The notes under the pieces: generated by a model
Told to the model about the DNA's origin: nothing
The model's input: only the letters and a program-made list of their open reading frames with translations
The model's database searches: none
Source of the DNA: Spirosoma arboris
GTDB taxonomy: Bacteria; Bacteroidota; Bacteroidia; Cytophagales; Spirosomataceae
DNA length: 64,000 nt
Direction of reading: 5' to 3'
Assembly: GCF_009754945.1 (NCBI RefSeq)
Contig: NZ_WPIN01000002.1
Span: 847,510 to 911,509, forward strand
Position numbers and translations under genes: made by a program
In this document: one piece after another, positions 44,224-51,872 of the stretch
How the letters are laid out: every line of letters starts with the position of its first letter
Position numbering within the stretch: position 1 is the stretch's first letter

Positions 44224-44284
44224 ACACAGAGTCATTGAGCGCACAGTGTTTAGATTTTTTACTGCGTTCTCTGTGGCTCTGTGT
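44224..44284. repeat. Small inverted repeat containing a TTCTCTGTG..TCTGTG motif
   Basis: ACACAGAG (44224-44231) pairs with CTCTGTGT (44277-44284). The segment 44267-44283 (TTCTCTGTGGCTCTGTG) matches 13277-13293 (TTCTCTGTGCCTTTGTG) at 15 of 17 positions. It lies between the dioxygenase and hydrolase genes. Confidence 0.5.
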
Positions 44285-44295
44285 TCATCAACTTT

Positions 44296-44928
44296 ATGAT
44301 ACACAACCCTAACAATATTCGCACGGCAGGGAAGCCTATAGAAGAAGCATCCAAAGTCATGATCATGGTACATGGTCGGGGTGGATCGGCTAGAGATATA
44401 CTGTCTCTCTCTCAATACATCGATGATAAAGATTTTGCTTTTATTGCTCCTGAAGCATACGGCAATACCTGGTATCCGTATTCTTTTCTGAGACCTTTAG
44501 AAGAAAACGAACCGTTCTTATCTTCGGCTTTAGAAGTTCTGGCAAGTCTGCGAGCCCGTTTACAATCGGACTTTAATTTCAAACTGCCACAAATTTATTG
44601 GCTTGGTTTTTCGCAGGGAGCTTGTCTTGCATTGGAGTTCGTCGCCCGTAATGCGGCTGAGTATGGTGGCGTGTTTGGTTTAAGTGGGGGGCTGATTGGC
44701 CCTCCCGATTTAGTACGTAACTACGAAGGATTGCTGAACAACACACCCATTTTTTTGGGGTGTAGTGACATCGATCCTCATATTCCTAAAGAGCGCGTTC
44801 TTGAATCAGAAACTGTATTTCGGGAGATGGGTGCAAACGTGACGGCTAAATTGTATCCAAATTTTCCGCACTCAATTAACGAAGATGAACTAAACGTTGT
44901 TAATTTGCTGATAGCCGGAGCCCAATAA
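44296..44928 (+). CDS. Alpha/beta hydrolase, carboxylesterase/phospholipase type (MhqD-like)
   Basis: 210 residues from the ATG at 44296; a GTG at 44281 would add five residues. It is a compact serine hydrolase: MIMVHGRGGSARDI near the start, the nucleophile elbow WLGFSQGACLAL (Ser in GFSQG), the Asp in LGCSDIDPHIP and His in NFPHSINEDEL. This is the YodD/MhqD class that works beside ring-cleaving dioxygenases. It follows the dioxygenase gene with a 79-base gap holding a small repeat, and precedes a muconolactone-isomerase-like gene by 23 bases. Confidence 0.88.
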   Translation: MIHNPNNIRTAGKPIEEASKVMIMVHGRGGSARDILSLSQYIDDKDFAFIAPEAYGNTWYPYSFLRPLEENEPFLSSALEVLASLRARLQSDFNFKLPQIYWLGFSQGACLALEFVARNAAEYGGVFGLSGGLIGPPDLVRNYEGLLNNTPIFLGCSDIDPHIPKERVLESETVFREMGANVTAKLYPNFPHSINEDELNVVNLLIAGAQ

Positions 44929-44951
44929 ACTCTGGCTTGTATTTAACAGCA

Positions 44952-45254
44952 ATGCCTATGAGCCAATACATGGTTGAATTTGACCTTCCAGCTGTAATGG
45001 ATGAAGGTTTCGAGAACCGGATTCCCGCCCAACGGCTCAAAGTGGAGGAATTAATGGAAAAGGGATTTTTACTCTCTTACTCTCTTTCGATTGATCGACA
45101 AAAACTCTGGTGTATTTTTAAAGCCGATTCAGAGCTGGAAGTAATGGAATCGATTTCGGAATTTCCGCTTATCAAATACATGACACCAATGATTACAGAA
45201 TTGATGTTTCACAACATGGTAGCAGCTCGAATTCCTCTCTTTTCATTGAACTAA
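44952..45254 (+). CDS. Muconolactone delta-isomerase-like small protein
   Basis: 100 residues from the ATG at 44952 (44958 is also possible). SQYMVEFDLPAVMDEGFENRIPAQR and KLWCIFKADSELEVMESISEFPLIKYM follow the ferredoxin-like YciI/muconolactone isomerase fold. In the beta-ketoadipate pathway this enzyme shifts the double bond of muconolactone, but many relatives have other roles. It completes a three-gene set with the dioxygenase and esterase, which together fit degradation of a quinone or catechol-like ring. It ends at a clear terminator. Confidence 0.7.
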   Translation: MPMSQYMVEFDLPAVMDEGFENRIPAQRLKVEELMEKGFLLSYSLSIDRQKLWCIFKADSELEVMESISEFPLIKYMTPMITELMFHNMVAARIPLFSLN

Positions 45255-45262
45255 CATTGACG

Positions 45263-45291
45263 AAAAACCCTCCGATTTAGAGGGTTTTTTT
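45263..45291 (+). terminator. Rho-independent terminator
   Basis: AAAAACCCTC (45263-45272) and GAGGGTTTTT (45280-45289) form a 10-bp stem with a 7-base loop, followed by T residues. It ends the dioxygenase-hydrolase-isomerase set. Confidence 0.9.
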
Positions 45292-45305
45292 ATTCTTAAC
45301 CAATG

Positions 45306-45313
45306 TACCTTTG
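45306..45313 (+). promoter_or_regulatory. Possible -7 box for the barstar gene
   Basis: TACCTTTG matches TAnnTTTG and lies 136 bases before the barstar ATG. No TTG -33 element stands about 20 bases before it, so this is tentative. A GTAACCAG/CTGGTTAC hairpin (45342-45349/45357-45364) follows. Confidence 0.35.
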
Positions 45314-45389
45314 TAAGCGTTTCACACCCAAAAACACTTAAGTAACCAGGGTTTAACTGGTTACATAGGATTATAACTAACTGATAATC

Positions 45390-45405
45390 AGTTTCACGTG
45401 GAACA
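45390..45405. promoter_or_regulatory. Candidate parS (ParB-binding) site 1
   Basis: The 16-mer AGTTTCACGTGGAACA differs at only its first base from TGTTTCACGTGGAACA, the reverse complement of the classical parS TGTTCCACGTGAAACA. It lies between a terminator and the barstar gene, about 13 kb from the origin candidate. Confidence 0.75.
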
Positions 45406-45448
45406 ATTATTTTATCCACTTGTTTAGCCAAAATTCCAGAAAAAACCC

Positions 45449-45895
45449 ATGACTCCTAACATTCTAATCAGTCAATCTGAGCGTGAACTAGAGGCTCGAT
45501 ATGCAAAAGATTTTATTGCCCATGTCGACGGAAAGCATACACAAACATTGCGCCAATTTTACGAGGAGATCGCCGACTTATTAGAAATTCCAAATTTCGG
45601 TTTCACACTAGAAGCACTAAACGATTCACTGAATGACTTGCAATGGCTTGAAGACGAACGAGTCATTTTATATTTTACAAACACAGCTGAATTAGTAAAT
45701 AAAGAACGTGACCCCGCCAAAATGGGTAGCTTGTTGAGCATACTCGATGCCATTGCCGAAGATTGGAAATGGGTGGATGACGAAGAAGATATTGATAAAA
45801 AAGAGATCGTAATTGTTTTTGAAGATAGCGACCGGATTCGAAAATTATTAGATAACGAGAGCATTGCATATGCCCTCATTTCAGAATTGAAATAA
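45449..45895 (+). CDS. Barstar-family (barnase inhibitor-like) protein
   Basis: 148 residues. AKDFIAHVDGKHTQTLRQFY and EEIADLLEIPNFGFTLEALN with DSLNDLQWL match the barstar core (the 'DG ... L..A...P..FG.N.DAL.D.L.DL.W' pattern). Barstar folds inhibit barnase-type RNases, but no barnase gene is beside it. The C-terminal half carries an acidic stretch (WKWVDDEEDIDKKEI). Isolated barstars are common in Bacteroidota, with unknown targets. The parS-like site is 44 bases upstream. Confidence 0.82.
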   Translation: MTPNILISQSERELEARYAKDFIAHVDGKHTQTLRQFYEEIADLLEIPNFGFTLEALNDSLNDLQWLEDERVILYFTNTAELVNKERDPAKMGSLLSILDAIAEDWKWVDDEEDIDKKEIVIVFEDSDRIRKLLDNESIAYALISELK

Positions 45896-45940
45896 GCGTT
45901 TGGCGCAACAAATTTCCAAAACCCGCTGTTACTTAACTGT

Positions 45941-45969
45941 GCCGCCGGAATGTCCTTCCAGCGGCTTTT
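45941..45969 (+). terminator. Terminator after the barstar gene
   Basis: GCCGCCGGAA (45941-45950) pairs with TTCCAGCGGC (45956-45965) with one mismatch and a 5-base loop, followed by TTTT. Confidence 0.75.
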
Positions 45970-45997
45970 CGTGTTTGACATACAACCTGACTAACGC

Positions 45998-48900
45998 TTG
46001 AAACCAGATGAATTGCTCGGCTTATATGCCGACGATAGTTTTATAAAATTGCTGACTGAACCATTCACCCGCAAACCAGTGGCCAATGAACCTCAACGAC
46101 TACAGATCAAAGGTTTGGCAGGTAGTTTGGATGCCGTGTTGGCTTCGTCAATTTTTAAATCGATTGGCGGGAATCACCTGTATATTTTAACGGATCGCGA
46201 CGAAGCCTCTTATTTCTTCAATGACTTGCAAAACCTGCTCAGTCAAGAAGTGTTGCTTTTTCCGATGTCTTATAAAAAGCCATATCAGTACGAAGAAGTC
46301 GAGAATGCAAACGTATTGATGCGGGCAGAAGTACTTAACAAACTGAATCCAGCTCCTAAAGATGGGCTGCTAATGGTAACTTATCCTGAAGCTTTATCGG
46401 AGAAAGTTATCAACAAACGCTCATTACAAGCGAATACGTTAACGATTAGAGTGGGAGAGAAGCTGGATACACATTTCGTAGCTGAACTACTTCAAACCTA
46501 TGAATTTGAGAAAACAGATTTCGTGTATGAAGCAGGGCAGTTTTCGGTCCGTGGGGGAATTATTGACGTCTTTTCATTCGCGAGTGAGTTTCCATTTCGA
46601 ATTGATTTGTTCGATGATGAAGTAGAAAGTATTCGAAAATTCAATCCAGAATCTCAGTTATCCACAGATCCAGTTGAGTTTATCAACATCATCCCCAATA
46701 TTCAAACTAAACTCGTTCAGGAAACGCGCGAGCCATTTTTTGACTTTCTACCAGAAGTAACGACAATATGGGCGAAAGACATTGAGTTTACACTTGAAAT
46801 AATCGAAAAGTGTTTCGAAAAAACTGAGCAAAGCTTCGAGTCGGTTGTAGCAAGTAGTGGAGGTATCCAGGTAATATCCAACCCGACTGATTTATTCGAA
46901 ACTCGTCGAACATTCCTGAATGAATTAAAACGATTCCGGACTGTTGAATTTGGCCGTAAATTCTATTTTAAAACGGAAGGGAAGCAGCAATATAATTCCA
47001 AACCACAACCATCATTCAATAAGGATTTTAAACGCTTGGCTGACACGTTAGGGGAAAATCAGGCAAAAGGATTTACTAACATAATTACAGCCGAATCCTT
47101 CAAACAACTCGATCGGCTTCGAACGATATTCGAAGAATTAGATCCATTTATAAAGTTCCAACCTATAAATATCGGATTACGGGAGGGTTTCATAGACGAA
47201 GCGCTGAAAATTGCCTGTTTTACCGATCACCAGATTTTTGATCGCTACTATAAATATCGCGTTCAGGATAAGTTCTCCAAATCAAAAGCGCTGACACTAC
47301 GTGAGTTAAAAACCTTGCAACCTGGCGATTATGTTACCCATATTGATTATGGAATCGGACGTTTTGCAGGCTTAGAGAAAGTAGATCATGCTGGTAATGA
47401 GCAGGAAGCTATCCGCCTGATTTATCGCGACAACGACATTTTGCTTGTAAGTATCCACAGTTTGCACAAAATCGCTAAATATAGTGGTCGGGAAGGTGGA
47501 CCACCTACGATGAGCAAACTCGGCACTCAGGAATGGGAGCAGAAAAAATCGCGAATTCGGAAGCAGGTTAAAGATATTGCGCGCGAATTAATTGCGCTTT
47601 ACGCCAAACGCAGAACAGCGCCAGGGTACGCCTATAGTCGTGACAGCTTCTTACAGGTTGAGCTTGAATCCTCATTTATTTATGAAGATACTCCCGATCA
47701 GGCCAAAGCGACAAATGATGTAAAAGATGATATGGAAAAACCACACCCGATGGATCGGCTTGTGTGTGGCGATGTGGGTTTCGGTAAAACCGAAATAGCT
47801 ATCCGTGCGGCATTTAAAGCTGTAACAGATAATAAACAGGTTGCGGTCCTTGTACCAACGACAATTCTGGCAATGCAGCATTTTAAGACGTTCAGTGAGC
47901 GCATGGTAGATTTCCCCGTCAAAATTGAGTATATCAACCGGTTTCGAACAGCAGCTCAAACAAAAGAAATTCTGAAAGGAGTGGCATCAGGCGAAATTGG
48001 GATTTTGATCGGAACGCACCGAATTGTCAATAAAGACATCAAATTCAAGGACTTAGGGCTTTTGATTATTGATGAAGAACAGAAATTTGGCGTAAAAACC
48101 AAAGATCGACTGAAGGAAATGCGAGTTGAAGTCGACGTATTGACACTTACAGCTACCCCAATTCCCCGGACGCTACATTTCTCACTGATGGGTGCTCGTG
48201 ACCTCTCTGTAATAGCGACTCCACCGCCAAATAGACAACCTGTAACAACAGAGGTGCATCCTTACAACGAGGCAACTATCAGAGATGCAGTTAGTTACGA
48301 AATTCGCCGGGGTGGCCAAGTCTTTTTTGTACATAACCGTGTCAATGATATTGAATCCATCGGCAACCTGATTATGCGGCTGGTACCAGAAGCCCGCGTT
48401 GGCGTAGCGCATGGGCAGATGGAAGGCGACCGATTGGAGCGTATTATGACTCGATTTATTGAAGGGGAATATGATGTGTTGATGTCAACGAATATCATCG
48501 AATCTGGACTTGACATTCCTAATGCGAACACGATTCTAATTAACAATGCCCACTATTTTGGGCTTTCAGATTTGCATCAGATGCGTGGTAGGGTAGGGAG
48601 ATCGAATCGAAAAGCATTCTGTTATTTATTGACTCCACCACCGTCAGTTCTGACAGCCGACGCCCGTAAGCGATTGCAAACTCTCGAAGACTTTTCCGAC
48701 TTGGGAGAAGGCTTCAAAATTGCGATGCGTGATTTGGACATACGGGGAGCAGGAAATCTACTCGGTGCAGAACAGAGCGGTTTTGTCAATGACCTCGGCT
48801 TTGAAATGTATCATAAAGTGCTTGATGAAGCCGTTCAGGAACTGCGCGAAAACGAATTTAAAGACCTGTTTGAAACCAAACCTGGCGATCTGAAACTATC

Positions 48901-49354
48901 TTTACCAGACACCATTATTGAGACTGATTTGCAGGTTGTTATTCCTGAACGATACGTCTCAAATATATCGGAACGTTTGGCGTTATATACTCGCTTGGAC
49001 AGCCTTCAAAACAAGGAAGAATTGCAGGCATTCCGCCAGGAAGTTCTCGACCGCTTTGGCCCAATGCCCGAGGAGGTCGAAAACCTTATTAAAATGGTGA
49101 ATGTTCGTTGGAAAGCTGAGCAGTTATACCTTGAAAAACTGACGCTTAAGAATAATATCCTGAAAGGATACTTCGTTTCTAACGGGAACGACGACTTCTT
49201 CAAATCGGACCAATTTGGCAAGGTAATTGAATACATCAAGCGAAATCCGACCAAATGCTCATTAAAAGAATCGAAAGGAAGGCCCATTATCACCCATGTA
49301 AATGTGTATTCAGTTGAGCAATTGGATGAAATATTGGGTTCGATGACAAATTAA
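45998..49354 (+). CDS. mfd: Transcription-repair coupling factor Mfd
   Basis: 1118 residues. The only usable start is TTG at 45998; a stop codon lies two codons before it and no in-frame ATG occurs until about residue 88. Order of domains: UvrB-like N-terminus, RNA polymerase-interacting domain (LQPGDYVTHIDYGIGRF, ~442), translocase with Walker A GDVGFGKTE (~591), DEEQ box LLIIDEEQKFGVK, ATPIPRTL, and QMRGRVGRSNRKAFCYLL, then the C-terminal TRCF domain. Mfd removes stalled RNA polymerase at lesions and recruits UvrA. Length is near the family's 1100-1150. Confidence 0.97.
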   Translation: MKPDELLGLYADDSFIKLLTEPFTRKPVANEPQRLQIKGLAGSLDAVLASSIFKSIGGNHLYILTDRDEASYFFNDLQNLLSQEVLLFPMSYKKPYQYEEVENANVLMRAEVLNKLNPAPKDGLLMVTYPEALSEKVINKRSLQANTLTIRVGEKLDTHFVAELLQTYEFEKTDFVYEAGQFSVRGGIIDVFSFASEFPFRIDLFDDEVESIRKFNPESQLSTDPVEFINIIPNIQTKLVQETREPFFDFLPEVTTIWAKDIEFTLEIIEKCFEKTEQSFESVVASSGGIQVISNPTDLFETRRTFLNELKRFRTVEFGRKFYFKTEGKQQYNSKPQPSFNKDFKRLADTLGENQAKGFTNIITAESFKQLDRLRTIFEELDPFIKFQPINIGLREGFIDEALKIACFTDHQIFDRYYKYRVQDKFSKSKALTLRELKTLQPGDYVTHIDYGIGRFAGLEKVDHAGNEQEAIRLIYRDNDILLVSIHSLHKIAKYSGREGGPPTMSKLGTQEWEQKKSRIRKQVKDIARELIALYAKRRTAPGYAYSRDSFLQVELESSFIYEDTPDQAKATNDVKDDMEKPHPMDRLVCGDVGFGKTEIAIRAAFKAVTDNKQVAVLVPTTILAMQHFKTFSERMVDFPVKIEYINRFRTAAQTKEILKGVASGEIGILIGTHRIVNKDIKFKDLGLLIIDEEQKFGVKTKDRLKEMRVEVDVLTLTATPIPRTLHFSLMGARDLSVIATPPPNRQPVTTEVHPYNEATIRDAVSYEIRRGGQVFFVHNRVNDIESIGNLIMRLVPEARVGVAHGQMEGDRLERIMTRFIEGEYDVLMSTNIIESGLDIPNANTILINNAHYFGLSDLHQMRGRVGRSNRKAFCYLLTPPPSVLTADARKRLQTLEDFSDLGEGFKIAMRDLDIRGAGNLLGAEQSGFVNDLGFEMYHKVLDEAVQELRENEFKDLFETKPGDLKLSLPDTIIETDLQVVIPERYVSNISERLALYTRLDSLQNKEELQAFRQEVLDRFGPMPEEVENLIKMVNVRWKAEQLYLEKLTLKNNILKGYFVSNGNDDFFKSDQFGKVIEYIKRNPTKCSLKESKGRPIITHVNVYSVEQLDEILGSMTN

Positions 49355-49393
49355 TTACGATTTTTGTACCTACGTTTTACAAAAAATAGAGCA

Positions 49394-50653
49394 ATGATTC
49401 AAAAGTATCACCTGCAACGAGCGGCTTATGTGCTACTGGCAATGACGGCCCTGGCATCCTGTAAGCCCAAGCACCCAACCAGTGTGCAGCCCGGTAAGAC
49501 AAGTACGGCGACGGGTATTGCTTACAACCAGAAAGATGGATTTCAGGTTAAAAAATTTGCAGGACAGAAAGCAGGTCCAAACCTCGTTTTTATTGAAGGC
49601 GGCCGATTCACAATGGGCGCTCTGGAAGAAGATGTAATGAACTCGCGCGATAATAAAGAGCGCACCGTTTCGATTCAATCATTCTATATGGATGAAACCG
49701 AAATGGCCAACGTACACTATCTCGAGTATTTGAATGCCATTCAGCGTGATTCATCAGAGGAAGTAGTCAAAGCCGCTTTGCCTGATACAACAGTTTGGTC
49801 TAATCCATTGTCGTTTAACGATTCGTACGTAACACAATACCTCCGTTATCCTGCTTTCCGCTACTATCCAGTTGTCGGCGTTTCATGGGTACAAGCTACC
49901 GACTATGCCACCTGGCGGTCAAATGCTGTAAACAATGAATTGATAAAAGGAAGTGGGCCTAAAAAGAAAGGTGGCGGTTTCTCACTGAAACGTAAGTCTA
50001 AGAAGGCAGATGATGCTGCGTTAGCTGAAGCTACTACAGCTGCTCCTTCAAGACCAAGCCTGGAAAGCGGTACAATTTTACCAGATTACCGCCTGCCAAC
50101 TGAGGCTGAATGGGAATATGCTGCCAAAGCCTTGATTGGAACTCAATATATGGACGAGAATCAAATCAACCAACGGATTTATCCCTGGGATGGCTCATCA
50201 GTTCGGAACCCTAAGAAAGGCCGGAAACAAGGTCAAATGTTAGCGAACTTCAAACGTGGTCGTGGTGACTATGCAGGTATAGCCGGCCGTTCAAACGATG
50301 GCGCTATCATAACTGCTGAAATCTACGCCTATCCTGCAAACGATTTTGGCCTTTATAACATGGCTGGTAATGTGAATGAATGGGTAATGGACGTTTATCG
50401 GCCACTTTCTTATCAGGACGTAAGTGATTTAAATCCCGTTCGTAGAAATGGTTATGTAGACGATTCGAAGAACTACGATAGCAAGAATAAACAATCACTA
50501 ATTGACGATAAACTGCGTGTTTATAAAGGTGGTTCCTGGAATGATGTTGCTTATTGGTTGTCACCAGGTACGCGTCGATTCTTAGATCAGGACTCAGCTA
50601 CAGCAATGATTGGTTTCCGATGTGCCATGATTGGCGTAGGGCGTAATAAATAG
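49394..50653 (+). CDS. gldJ: Gliding motility lipoprotein GldJ (SUMF1/FGE-like domain)
   Basis: 419 residues from the ATG at 49394, giving a lipobox (LLAMTALASC, Cys23). The body is a formylglycine-generating-enzyme-like fold: LVFIEGGRFTMGA, YPVVGVSWVQATDYATW, YRLPTEAEWEYAAKA, NDFGLYNMAGNVNEWVMDVY, RVYKGGSWND and GTRRFLDQDSATAMIGFRCA. The last block and the Lys/Ser-rich insert (about 195-225) resemble GldJ, a part of the gliding/type IX secretion machinery in Bacteroidota. GldK is the close alternative, but the N-terminal TGIAYNQKDGFQVKKF favours GldJ. No other gld or por gene is in the window. Confidence 0.82.
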   Translation: MIQKYHLQRAAYVLLAMTALASCKPKHPTSVQPGKTSTATGIAYNQKDGFQVKKFAGQKAGPNLVFIEGGRFTMGALEEDVMNSRDNKERTVSIQSFYMDETEMANVHYLEYLNAIQRDSSEEVVKAALPDTTVWSNPLSFNDSYVTQYLRYPAFRYYPVVGVSWVQATDYATWRSNAVNNELIKGSGPKKKGGGFSLKRKSKKADDAALAEATTAAPSRPSLESGTILPDYRLPTEAEWEYAAKALIGTQYMDENQINQRIYPWDGSSVRNPKKGRKQGQMLANFKRGRGDYAGIAGRSNDGAIITAEIYAYPANDFGLYNMAGNVNEWVMDVYRPLSYQDVSDLNPVRRNGYVDDSKNYDSKNKQSLIDDKLRVYKGGSWNDVAYWLSPGTRRFLDQDSATAMIGFRCAMIGVGRNK

Positions 50654-50655
50654 AA

Positions 50656-50721
50656 TTACATATTCGATATAAAAAAGGGGCATTCTGATCAGAATGCCCC
50701 TTTTTTATATCGAATATGTAA
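50656..50721. terminator. 66-bp perfect palindrome, bidirectional terminator
   Basis: From 50656 to 50721 the sequence equals its own reverse complement (33 bases per side, centre TGATCA between 50688 and 50689). A run AAAAAAGGGGCATTC before the centre and its mirror after supply T runs on both strands. It separates the convergent gldJ and comF genes. Confidence 0.85.
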
Positions 50722-50732
50722 AAATAATTTGC

Positions 50733-51443
50733 TCATCTGTGAGCTGTAGCCAGGGTTAATACTCGAACTGATTTACAGCCAGCTTTTAATAATTCAATAG
50801 CACAGGCTTCAATTGTTGCACCAGTTGTTAATACATCATCTGCTATAACTATATTTTTATTACAAACTAATTCAGAATTTAGTACAGCGAATACAGTCTT
50901 AACATTTTCCCATCGTTCTAATCGATTCTTTCGAGTCTGAGATTCTTTGAATTCATTACGAATTAATAAATCCGTTCTCATAGGAACATCAAGCGCTTCT
51001 GCTAAGCCTTCTGCAATCCAATCAGCTTGATTATAGCCCCGTTGTTGAAAACGACTTTTATGCAACGGAACGCCAACAATTACGTCTATATCTTCAAGTT
51101 GTTTGCATTCTGATTTCAACTGGTGGCCATACCAGTTTGCCAGTTCTTTAGCTGCTTCTTTTTGACCCTTATATTTAAAGGAGTGAATTAAATTTTGTAC
51201 GACTCCAGCTTTTGTAAAATACAGGTAAGAGGCTAAAAATTGAATAGGTACTTTTCCGGCAAACTTATTGAGGTGATTTTGATCGTAAGGTTCCATATGT
51301 TGGCCTGTCTCTGGCAAACTAATTCGACAAGCTGTACACAACACACGTTCATTAGCACTTAACGAGTTTTTACAACCTAAACACAAAATGGGAAAAAGCA
51401 GATCGATAAAATCAGCTATTGATGATTGAGTAAACCGAAACAT
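50733..51443 (-). CDS. comF: ComF-family phosphoribosyltransferase-like protein
   Basis: 236 residues. A zinc-finger-like pair (CLGCKNSL, CTACRISL; about 22-42) is followed by the phosphoribosyltransferase fold, with LIHSFKYKGQKEAAKELANW, VGVPLHKSRFQQRGYNQADWIAE, TRKNRLERWENVKTVF and the PRPP-binding loop IVIADDVLTTGATIEAC. ComF/GntX proteins take part in DNA uptake and single-strand handling, with the biochemical role unsettled. It is convergent with gldJ and divergent from the small gene at 51509. Confidence 0.93.
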   Translation of the reverse strand: MFRFTQSSIADFIDLLFPILCLGCKNSLSANERVLCTACRISLPETGQHMEPYDQNHLNKFAGKVPIQFLASYLYFTKAGVVQNLIHSFKYKGQKEAAKELANWYGHQLKSECKQLEDIDVIVGVPLHKSRFQQRGYNQADWIAEGLAEALDVPMRTDLLIRNEFKESQTRKNRLERWENVKTVFAVLNSELVCNKNIVIADDVLTTGATIEACAIELLKAGCKSVRVLTLATAHR

Positions 51444-51508
51444 AGTTTGTATTCGTTTGTAGTATAAAACGTTGTAATTTAGGGAGAAGAAAAAACGAAC
51501 CCATTGCC

Positions 51509-51853
51509 ATGGAGGAAAAAAGTATAGATATAATATGGGATGGGTTACTTAATCAACTACAATCACTAGTTGGAAAACGCCCCACCGACTTGAATGCTGT
51601 CCTATTTCTAATCGGAGTACAGGAGTTAGGAGCAGGGCCCAAACGTTTTTCTAAAGAAGCAAAACAAGATTTAATGCATATAGCTGTGTGCCGTGTCTTG
51701 AGTCAATCTGGATACTACACATTCGATGGATACGATAAGGATGGTTGGCCGCAATGGATATTAACTAAACCTGTCCCACATGGTGACCTGTTAACTCAGG
51801 AAACCTTTTTGAAAAAACACGTTATTCAGTATTTCGAGACCCTATTAGTTTAA
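51509..51853 (+). CDS. Conserved Bacteroidota hypothetical protein
   Basis: 114 residues. It has no signal peptide. LNAVLFLIGVQELGAGPKRFSKEAKQDLMHIAVCRVL in the middle and GYYTFDGYDKDGWPQW toward the end look like a small compact fold that I recall as widely conserved in Cytophagales and Flavobacteria without known function. It starts 19 bases before... the next gene on the same strand begins 20 bases after its stop, so both are probably co-transcribed. Role unknown. Confidence 0.8.
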   Translation: MEEKSIDIIWDGLLNQLQSLVGKRPTDLNAVLFLIGVQELGAGPKRFSKEAKQDLMHIAVCRVLSQSGYYTFDGYDKDGWPQWILTKPVPHGDLLTQETFLKKHVIQYFETLLV

Positions 51854-51872
51854 CGACTCAACCTGAATTCCT

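Noticed and set aside
46658..46666. Exact DnaA box inside mfd
   Set aside because: Single isolated copy, at about the rate expected by chance, so not counted as part of the origin.
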